A DNA stretch of 64,000 nucleotides from positions 1,005 through 65,004 of the forward strand of contig JAGWBI010000006.1 of the NCBI GenBank assembly GCA_021295965.1, read 5' to 3'. A model generated the notes under the pieces. That model did not search any database and had not been told where the DNA came from. It saw nothing but the letters and a program-made list of their open reading frames with translations. Numbering within the stretch: the first letter of the stretch is position 1; every line of letters starts with the position of its first letter. Of the stretch, positions 58,007-64,000 are shown piece by piece. This DNA is from Dehalococcoidia bacterium. GTDB taxonomy: Bacteria > Chloroflexota > Dehalococcoidia > Lucifugimonadales > UBA3495. The translations under genes and the position numbers were made by a program.

Positions 58007-59392
58007 ATGACCACCCACCAACACTCCCGCCATCTGCACGCCCACGACGCCCACGGTGACGGCGACCACGAGAGCATCCACGACCACGGGCATCGCCATC
58101 ACGGCGGCCACAACGGCCACGGCCATGAGGATATGCTGGAGGTGGAACAGGCTTTCCAGCGCATCATCGGTCACTTTGACCCCTTGGATACAGTGGAACT
58201 TCCGGTGCTGGAATGCCTGGGCTTGACCCTGGCCGAGGACATCAACTCCCCCTTGGATCTGCCGCCCCTGGCCAACTCAGCCATGGATGGCTACGCCGTG
58301 CTCCACACCGACATTGCCCACGCCAACGGCGCCCCGCCAACCCTCTCCGTCATCTCGGCAGTGGCCGCCGGGCAGGTATCCGACCAAACCGTCACCGCCG
58401 GCAACGCCATCCGCATCATGACCGGCGCGCCCGTGCCGGCCGGCGCCGATACCGTGGTGCCCTTTGAGGAAACGGACGAGATGGACCGGCGCCGCAATGG
58501 GCAGCCTCTCAACGAAATCGAGATCCGCAAAGCCCTGCCCCTGGGCAGCAACGTGCGCCCCGCCGGCGAGGACGTGCACTCCGGCGAACTGGTGCTGCCC
58601 ACCGGAACGGTGGTGCGCCCCGCCGAAGCCGGCGTTATGGCCTCTTTGGGTCTGAGCAAAGCCAGGGTGATCCGCCGGCCGGTGGTGGCCGTGCTGTCCA
58701 CCGGAGACGAACTCACCACCGCGGGCGACCCGCTGACCCCCGGCCACATCTACGACAGCAACAGCAGCAGTGTCGCCGCCGCCGTCATTGCGGCCGGTGG
58801 CGTTCCCCGGATCATCGGTATCGCCCGGGACAACCTGGACGATCTGCACCGCTGCATCGACACCGCAGCCGACGCCGACCTGCTGGTAACTTCGGCCGGC
58901 GTGTCCAAGGGCGACTACGATATGGTCAAGGACGTCCTGGAGCAGCGGGGCGACATGAACTTCTGGTCGGTGCGGATGCGGCCCGCCAAACCGCTGGCCT
59001 TCGGCCTGTTGCATCGCAATGGCCGCAGTCCTCTGCCCCTCCTCGGTTTGCCCGGCAACCCGGTGAGCGCCCTGCTGGCCTTTGAGATGTTCGGACGGCC
59101 CGCAGTGCGCCGAATGCTCGGTCGGGATCTGCTGGCGCGCCCGATGGTGGAAGGTGTGTTGACCGGCCCCATATACAACAGCGACGGTCGCCGGGTGTAC
59201 GCGCGGGTGGAGGTCGAAAGACGCGACGGAGCCTGGTTCGCCACTCCCACCGGGCCCCAGGGTTCCAATATTCTTACTTCCCTGTCCCGTGCCAACGGAT
59301 TGGCGATTTGCCCGTCCGACCTGACCCGAAAAGAGGCCGGGCAGGCCGTTAAAATTATTATGCTGGACTGGAACGAAGAGGTTGAACTATGA
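58007..59392 (+). CDS. moeA: Molybdopterin molybdotransferase MoeA with His-rich N-terminus
   Basis: 461 residues. MoeA inserts molybdate into adenylylated molybdopterin. Family parts are complete: LPLANSAMDGYAV-type segment (LDLPPLANSAMDGYAV), TGAPVPAGADTVVPFE, VLSTGDEL, YDSNSSSVAAAVIAAGG, TSAGVSKGDYDMVKDVL, and GLPGNPVSALLAFEMF. The first 40 residues contain 15 His among Asp/Gly, an extension not found in typical MoeA, which could bind metal. ATG 58007. It overlaps the next gene by four bases. Confidence 0.93.
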   Translation: MTTHQHSRHLHAHDAHGDGDHESIHDHGHRHHGGHNGHGHEDMLEVEQAFQRIIGHFDPLDTVELPVLECLGLTLAEDINSPLDLPPLANSAMDGYAVLHTDIAHANGAPPTLSVISAVAAGQVSDQTVTAGNAIRIMTGAPVPAGADTVVPFEETDEMDRRRNGQPLNEIEIRKALPLGSNVRPAGEDVHSGELVLPTGTVVRPAEAGVMASLGLSKARVIRRPVVAVLSTGDELTTAGDPLTPGHIYDSNSSSVAAAVIAAGGVPRIIGIARDNLDDLHRCIDTAADADLLVTSAGVSKGDYDMVKDVLEQRGDMNFWSVRMRPAKPLAFGLLHRNGRSPLPLLGLPGNPVSALLAFEMFGRPAVRRMLGRDLLARPMVEGVLTGPIYNSDGRRVYARVEVERRDGAWFATPTGPQGSNILTSLSRANGLAICPSDLTRKEAGQAVKIIMLDWNEEVEL

Positions 59393-60006
59393 CCACCACA
59401 ATTGCCGGCGATAGCCGGCTCGCCAGAACGGAGTATCGCTTCAGCCTGGAGCGCCTTGAAGAGCTGAACCGCTCGGCGATCCCGCTGTTGCTTGCCCGTC
59501 TCAACACTGCTTGCCCGTCTTATGGCAAAACGCCGGCAGATGTTGCAAGCCCGGCGGACCTGGTTGACGAAATCAACGCCCATTGCGGCGGTGATGACAA
59601 CTTCATCAATCCTTCAATGCCATTGCAGGAAATACTCTTCCGCACCCTTCTCTTGCAGGCCGGCCAGCCAATGACTCTTGCCGACCTCTACGAAGAGTTG
59701 ACCGAGCGGCGGTCGTCCCCCGTTCGTCCGATATCGGTGACCCTCGGTGGGCTGGCCCGCGTCCTGGACCACGATGTCTTCTACGGTTTCGCCGCCGTCC
59801 CCGTGGAGCAGACCGAACCGGAAGAACCCCTGTTGCCAATGCTCGGGGCCGCTCCGGACGATGATCCCGGTCTTCCAGGAGACGTGGTATCCGCCGTCGT
59901 CAGAGACTTGGACGACGACGACGATGTCGATCTGTTCGACGACGATGATGACGACGAAGTGGATGACCCGTTCGACGATGACGATGAAGCTGACACCGAG
60001 GACTGA
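59389..60006 (+). CDS. Unrecognised protein with poly-acidic tail
   Basis: 205 residues beginning inside the stop of moeA (ATGA overlap). The N-terminal part is helical (YRFSLERLEELNRSAIPLLLARL), then a winged-helix-like middle (LQEILFRTLLLQAGQPMTLADLYEELTERR), and a C-terminal tail of about 30 residues that is almost entirely Asp/Glu. The family is unknown to me. Coupling to moeA suggests a link to molybdenum cofactor biosynthesis, but this is inference. Confidence 0.65.
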   Translation: MTTTIAGDSRLARTEYRFSLERLEELNRSAIPLLLARLNTACPSYGKTPADVASPADLVDEINAHCGGDDNFINPSMPLQEILFRTLLLQAGQPMTLADLYEELTERRSSPVRPISVTLGGLARVLDHDVFYGFAAVPVEQTEPEEPLLPMLGAAPDDDPGLPGDVVSAVVRDLDDDDDVDLFDDDDDDEVDDPFDDDDEADTED

Positions 60007-60082
60007 TAGCAACTTCGGATGCGCCTTCTCTCGACACACCGCTCTGCCCTGACACGCAACCTGACTACGGCGAGGGTATGTG

Positions 60083-60814
60083 ATGACTGCAACGGGAATC
60101 CAAATCGCCATGCTGCCCTACGTCGAGCGCGGCGCAATCGACTACGCCAGTCTGGACTATAACCCCGACGAACCAGAGCCGATGCCGGACGCAATGGAGC
60201 AGGAATTCGTCGTACAGGAAATCCTCGGCATAATGCACAGCCGGTTCACCGGCTTTAAGACGCGACCGGACGTCTTCCTCAGCAGCAACACCATCCTCTG
60301 CCATGACCCGACCAACCTCAACGTCCGTCGCCAGCCCGACATCTATCTGGCTTTCGGCGTTGACCAGGCCGCCATCCGCCGTCGCAAACTCTATCTGCCC
60401 TGGGAGGCCGGCAAACCCCCCGATCTGGCGCTGGAAGTGGGGTCCGAAAGCACCGGCTCGGAGGACACCATAGTCAAACCCCGGGTGTACGCCGCCATTG
60501 GCATTTCCGAGTACTGGCGATTTGACCCCAGCGGCGGTGACCATCACGGAGAACCGATGTCGGGATGGGTTCTGCGCCATGGCGAGTATCAGCCCGTTGA
60601 GCTCACCACCGAACCCGACGGCATCCTGAAGGGCTACAGCGATCTGATGGGGCTGTACCTGTGCTGGGACGAGGGCTGGCCCCGCTTCTACGATCCGGCA
60701 GCTGAAACTTACCTGGAAAACTGGCGACAGGAGCGGGCTTCGTTTGAGGCAACTTTGGCCGACCGTGAGGCCAGAATCCGGGAACTGGAAGACAAGCTGC
60801 GCCGCCGCCGATAG
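60083..60814 (+). CDS. Uma2 family endonuclease-like protein
   Basis: 243 residues from ATG 60083 after GAGGG. The DUF820/Uma2 fold: RRQPDIYLAF (acidic), DLALEVGSESTGSEDTIVKPRVYAAIGISEYWRFDP with the E-x-x-S pattern of its PD-(D/E)xK-like site, then a charged C-terminal coil (ADREARIRELEDKLRRRR). The family is very abundant in Chloroflexota and cyanobacteria and associated with mobile genes; no function is proven. Confidence 0.85.
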   Translation: MTATGIQIAMLPYVERGAIDYASLDYNPDEPEPMPDAMEQEFVVQEILGIMHSRFTGFKTRPDVFLSSNTILCHDPTNLNVRRQPDIYLAFGVDQAAIRRRKLYLPWEAGKPPDLALEVGSESTGSEDTIVKPRVYAAIGISEYWRFDPSGGDHHGEPMSGWVLRHGEYQPVELTTEPDGILKGYSDLMGLYLCWDEGWPRFYDPAAETYLENWRQERASFEATLADREARIRELEDKLRRRR

Positions 60815-60837
60815 TCGGGCGAGAAACCTACGCCTGC

Positions 60838-60843
60838 TATAAT
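60838..60843 (+). promoter_or_regulatory. Putative -10 box of the SDR gene
   Basis: TATAAT 44 bases upstream of the SDR start at 60888. No -35 hexamer is evident. Confidence 0.4.
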
Positions 60844-60887
60844 GCCTCCGTAGCGCAGCAGTTTTGACCGAGGCAGGAGGTTTCACC

Positions 60888-61658
60888 ATGCGGTTGGAAG
60901 GTAAGGTAGCGTTGATCAGCGGCGCGGCTAGCGGCGTGGAGGGCCAGTTGATGGGCTTCGGCGGCGCGGCGGCCCGGATGTTCTGCCAGGAAGGGGCCAA
61001 GGTCGTCCTGGGTGACATCAACGTCGAAAACGGCCAGCGTACCGCTGAGCAGATCCGCGCCGCCGGCGGCGACGCTATATTCGTCAAGCTGGACGTCACC
61101 AATGAGCAGGACTGGATCGACGCCGTGGCCGCCACCGTGTCCGCATATGGCAAGCTAAACGTACTGGTCAACAACGCCGGCACCGGCGCCCGCTACACCG
61201 TGGAAGAGACCACCGAAGAGGCCTGGGACGGACAGATCGACGTCCACGCCAAGGGGACCTTCCTCGGCACCAAGTACGCCATCCCTGAGATGCTCAAAGA
61301 AGGCGGCGGCTCTATCGTCAACATCTCTTCAATCTATGGCCTGGTGGGCAGCCCAACTTCCACCGCCTATCACGCCGCCAAAGGCGCGATCCGACTCCTC
61401 ACCAAGTCAACCGCCATGCAATACGCCGGCGACAACATCCGCGCCAACTCCGTCCACCCCGGCTACTGCCACACGCCCCTGACCACCCGCAGCTACGAAA
61501 ACGAACGCTACTTCGACTGGATCCAGGAGCGCATTCCTGTGGGTCGGGTGGGCAACGCCGACGACATCGCCTACGGCATCGTGTTCCTCGCCTGCGACGA
61601 ATCGTCCTTTATGACCGGCTCCGAACTGGTCATCGACGGCGGCACCACGGCACAGTAG
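60888..61658 (+). CDS. Short-chain dehydrogenase/reductase
   Basis: 256 residues from ATG 60888 after CAGGAGG. The cofactor loop is SGAASGVEGQLMGFGGAAARMF, with about seven inserted residues relative to the usual TGxxxGxG. The catalytic Ser is in SIVNISSIYGL and Tyr-x-x-x-Lys in STAYHAAKGAIRLLTKS; NNAG is intact. Likely NAD(P)-dependent. Its TAG stop (61656-61658) lies in a family C repeat. Confidence 0.88.
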   Translation: MRLEGKVALISGAASGVEGQLMGFGGAAARMFCQEGAKVVLGDINVENGQRTAEQIRAAGGDAIFVKLDVTNEQDWIDAVAATVSAYGKLNVLVNNAGTGARYTVEETTEEAWDGQIDVHAKGTFLGTKYAIPEMLKEGGGSIVNISSIYGLVGSPTSTAYHAAKGAIRLLTKSTAMQYAGDNIRANSVHPGYCHTPLTTRSYENERYFDWIQERIPVGRVGNADDIAYGIVFLACDESSFMTGSELVIDGGTTAQ

Positions 61659-61679
61659 GGGCGAATAATCATTCGCCCC
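61655..61679. repeat. Family C palindrome supplying the SDR stop
   Basis: GGGGCGAATAATCATTCGCC preceded by GTA; the TA-G of the SDR stop codon is part of the repeat. Confidence 0.85.
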
Positions 61680-61706
61680 GTTCCCACGGTATTGGAAGCC
61701 TCCATC

Positions 61707-62174
61707 ATGGCCGTATCCAAAGACCGCGTGCTGTTCAAGGAACACGGCGTCCTGGTCACCTACGAGCGGTTCATCGAGCCGGAAGGCAGAGAGTACCGCA
61801 TCGAGGACATCCTCGCGGTGGAGATGGAAGTCGTCGAAGAGGAAAGAGACCGGCCGCCCATTCGCTGGTGGCGCACCGTGGGCGGCGCCTCCATCATCGG
61901 AATAATCGTCGCGTTTTTAGGTGGTTTCGCCGGCTTCGCGCTCACCGCCGGCATCATGATCGTCCTGGCCGGCGTAGCGGTAACCTGGTGGAGCAGCCGC
62001 ATTCGCTCCACCAAGTTCAAGGTGTACCACGTTATCGTCACCCTGCCCACTCGCCGGGAAGACCGCCAGGAACACCGCATCATCTCATCCACCAGTCGCT
62101 TCTTCAGCGAACGCCTGAAAGTGGCGTTGGAACGTGCGATTATCGAGCGCCCGGCCAGATACGAGCGTCGTTAG
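61707..62174 (+). CDS. DUF6232 family membrane protein
   Basis: 155 residues from ATG 61707. The N-terminal half (KDRVLFKEHGVLVTYERFIEPEGREYRIEDILAVEME) is a PH-like beta domain, followed by two membrane helices (GGASIIGIIVAFLGGFAGFALTAGIMIVLAGVAVTWW) and a soluble C-terminus containing a second beta segment. Matches the DUF6232 layout. Function unknown. Confidence 0.75.
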   Translation: MAVSKDRVLFKEHGVLVTYERFIEPEGREYRIEDILAVEMEVVEEERDRPPIRWWRTVGGASIIGIIVAFLGGFAGFALTAGIMIVLAGVAVTWWSSRIRSTKFKVYHVIVTLPTRREDRQEHRIISSTSRFFSERLKVALERAIIERPARYERR

Positions 62175-62205
62175 GGTCGGGGTAAGGTCCCGACTACGTG
62201 GGGGA

Positions 62206-63174
62206 TCACACGTCAATCACCACCTTCCCCACCGTCGCCGCCCGCACCGCCTCGTGCGCCCCGGCCGTATCTTCCAGCGGGAAGTGCGGCCCGTCCATTC
62301 CCACCAACTCACCTGACGCCAACCAGCGGTTGGTGTCGTCCACTCCGGCGGCTTTGGCCTCCTCCGGCATGTCGTACACCAGCACGTGCCGCACGTTGAC
62401 GTTGCTCACCGGAAACTCAAAGGGCGGCGCCGGCCCGTCCCCTGCGGCGTAGATTGTGATGCTCCCGGAGCGCTTGATGATCCGCTGGCTCACGGCAAAG
62501 TTCCCCGAGTAGTCAACCTCCACGATCAGATCAACGCCCTCCCCGTCGGTCAGTTCCAGTATTCGCGCCGCTGTATCCTCGGTGCGGTAGTTCACCGTGT
62601 GATGCGCTCCGGCCTGCTTGGCTATCTCAGCCTTGGCATCCCCGCTCACCGTGCTGATGATGTTGCTCGCCCCTCCGATCCGCGCCATCTGCAACGCCAT
62701 GTTGCCCACCGCGCCCGCCCCGCCGGGCACCAGCACCGTCTTCCCTTCCACCGGCCCGTCGGCGAACACGCACCGATGCGCCGTCAACGCCGGCACGCCC
62801 AGTCCGGCCCCCAGCGCAAAGTCCACGTTGTCGGGCATCCGTATCGCCCGTATCGACGGCTGTACCGTGTACTCGGCGGCGGTGCCAAATGCCCGCCCGA
62901 TCTGCGACTGGTACACCCAGACCCGCTCTCCGACCCTGCTCTCCGGCACGCCCGCGCCGACCATATCAATGACGCCCGCGCCGTCCTGGTTGGGAATGAT
63001 GCGCGGGAAGTTGATCCGTGCCGTTGAACCCTGCCGCCGCTTCCAGTCGGACGGGTTCACCCCGGACGTAACCACCCGCACCCGCACCTCGCCAGGACCC
63101 GGCTCCGGGTCCGGCATCTCCCCCACCTGCAACACCGAAGCGTCACCATTCTCCTCATACCAAACCGCTCGCAT
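62206..63174 (-). CDS. NADPH:quinone reductase-like MDR oxidoreductase
   Basis: 322 residues of the zinc-free MDR group. MRAVWYEENGDASVLQVGEMPDPEPGPGEVRVRVVTSGVNPSDWKRRQG is the quinone reductase opening; nucleotide motif VLVPGGAGAVGNMALQMARIGG. No zinc cysteines. It would reduce a quinone or enone with NADPH. A family C palindrome lies 20 bases upstream of its start. Confidence 0.88.
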   Translation of the reverse strand: MRAVWYEENGDASVLQVGEMPDPEPGPGEVRVRVVTSGVNPSDWKRRQGSTARINFPRIIPNQDGAGVIDMVGAGVPESRVGERVWVYQSQIGRAFGTAAEYTVQPSIRAIRMPDNVDFALGAGLGVPALTAHRCVFADGPVEGKTVLVPGGAGAVGNMALQMARIGGASNIISTVSGDAKAEIAKQAGAHHTVNYRTEDTAARILELTDGEGVDLIVEVDYSGNFAVSQRIIKRSGSITIYAAGDGPAPPFEFPVSNVNVRHVLVYDMPEEAKAAGVDDTNRWLASGELVGMDGPHFPLEDTAGAHEAVRAATVGKVVIDV

Positions 63175-63194
63175 ATCTACATCTCCCTAAATCT

Positions 63195-63222
63195 GTAGGG
63201 GCGAATAATCATTCGCCCCTAC
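63195..63222. repeat. Family C palindrome (variant AATCATT)
   Basis: GGGGCGAATAATCATTCGCC core with GTA and CCTAC ends, between two minus-strand genes. Confidence 0.9.
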
Positions 63223-63267
63223 CCGCATTCGCGCCGATTGCTGATCGGAACGCTATCTTACCTTTGC

Positions 63268-64000
63268 TCAGTGCGCCACCGGGCTCGGCGCGAACCCGCC
63301 GTAGCGCGGATACTGCGAGCAGATGAACTCCAGGTACGACGGCTGCCCGGCATCGTTGGCTGCCAGCGCCCGTTGCAGCGCCGGAACCACGTCCGACGGC
63401 TCGGTGACCCGCTCCGTGTACAACCCCATCTCGGCGATGGCCCGCGACATATTCACGTCCTCCGGCCCCAGCACCCGGTGGGTGTACGGGTCGTGTCCGT
63501 CGCCCCAGAACCCGGGGCCGTAGCCGGCGAACCCGCCGTTGGCCACGTGCGCCACGGTGATGCCAAGGCCCTGCCGCACCGGAACCTCCAGGTTACCCAG
63601 CATGTAGCCCACGCCGGCGTCGCCCGTCACCGCCACCGACTGCCGCTCCGGATAGGCCAGCTTGGCCGCCATGGCCCCGGCGAGCCCGAACCCCAGCGTG
63701 GAGATGTTGCCCCAGCCCAGGAACCCCCGCGGTATCAGCGTGTCGTACACCGTGCTCAGCTGGTCTCGCGTGTTCCCGGAATCGTGCGTCACGAACGAGT
63801 TCTGCGGGTCCAGCACCTTCATCATGTCGCCGAACACCCGGTACGGATTGATCGGCGTGTCGCTGGACGCCATCGCCTCCCGGTACTCGGCCAGCCCGGC
63901 GTCGCGAGTTTCGCGAACCTCGGCCACCACGTTGCCGGCGGCCCGACCCGCCCCATCCGTGCGGCGCGAAACCTCGTCGGCCAGCGCCTGCAGCGTGTAC
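63268..64000 (-). CDS. Thiamine-diphosphate enzyme, partial (3' part of gene)
   Basis: The frame is open to the window edge at 64000; 243 C-terminal residues are seen. The PP domain of a ThDP enzyme is recognised: FVTHDSGNTRDQLSTVYDTLIPRGFLGWGNISTLGFGLAGAMAAKLAYPERQSVAVTGDAGVGYMLGNLEVPVRQGLGITVAHVANGGFAGYG, with GDAGVG...NGGF as the Mg-ThDP motif (NGG in place of NN). It is distinct from the enzyme at 16121. Substrate unknown. Confidence 0.82.
   Translation of the reverse strand, partial: YTLQALADEVSRRTDGAGRAAGNVVAEVRETRDAGLAEYREAMASSDTPINPYRVFGDMMKVLDPQNSFVTHDSGNTRDQLSTVYDTLIPRGFLGWGNISTLGFGLAGAMAAKLAYPERQSVAVTGDAGVGYMLGNLEVPVRQGLGITVAHVANGGFAGYGPGFWGDGHDPYTHRVLGPEDVNMSRAIAEMGLYTERVTEPSDVVPALQRALAANDAGQPSYLEFICSQYPRYGGFAPSPVAH

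Overview
The window is a GC-rich (roughly 60-65% by eye) bacterial chromosome segment. The gene repertoire is a housekeeping core (typA, recG, fakA/fakB, nfo, pgpA, ybeY, pheS/pheT, moeA) embedded in many soil/marine-type catabolic enzymes: GMC oxidoreductase, SDRs, MDRs, VOC proteins, two ThDP enzymes, amidase, Gfo/Idh, amidohydrolase, DUF35, CMD. There are also Uma2, DUF4058 and Panacea proteins. Together with short palindromic intergenic repeats this suggests an uncultured Chloroflexota (SAR202/Dehalococcoidia-like) genome; the taxonomic call is inference. I saw no rRNA, tRNA or CRISPR array.

Layout. 0.3-20 kb: catabolic genes in small units separated by at least five repeat families, plus an IS remnant next to a cluster of strong hairpins (14.4-15.2 kb). 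20-23.6 kb: a lower-GC defence-like island on the minus strand, read as truncated dcm-like methyltransferase, PIN-GNAT-(frameshift)-EVE-like protein, ASCH-like protein, HNH endonuclease, vsr. 23.7-36.4 kb: hydrolase, two MFS transporters, fakA-fakB-recG, nfo. 36.4-42.1 kb: metallopeptidase, pgpA, ybeY, amidohydrolase, TauE-type exporter, NAD-kinase-like protein. 42.1-49.7 kb: amidase and a minus-strand cluster whose distal part holds a UGSC-family protein, a hotdog thioesterase and an AhpD/CMD-like protein. 49.9-57.7 kb: NTase-HEPN fusion, two AXE1-like esterases, pheS, a DUF4258 / DUF2283-nuclease pair inserted before pheT, and Panacea. 58-64 kb: moeA with a His-rich extension, Uma2, SDR, DUF6232, MDR and a ThDP enzyme running off the right edge.

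The most interesting observation is at 44533-45099 (minus). Two ORF pieces of an AhpD/CMD-like peroxidase-related protein are joined in one frame through a single TGA that falls exactly on the second position of the redox CxxC motif (C60-R-Y-U63). A hairpin whose apical loop starts with GG lies at bacterial SECIS distance from the UGA. I interpret it as an unannotated selenoprotein, beside a Cys-form member of the UGSC (seleno)protein family. Second is the PIN-GNAT-EVE gene, broken by a -1 shift exactly at a TTTCCCA heptamer in the X-XXY-YYZ phase. Other points: a methyltransferase with its catalytic Cys replaced by Arg, an esterase paralogue that has lost its nucleophile Ser, two near-identical membrane protein genes with different 12-bp tandem repeats, and three dispersed PaREP1/HEPN-like paralogues.
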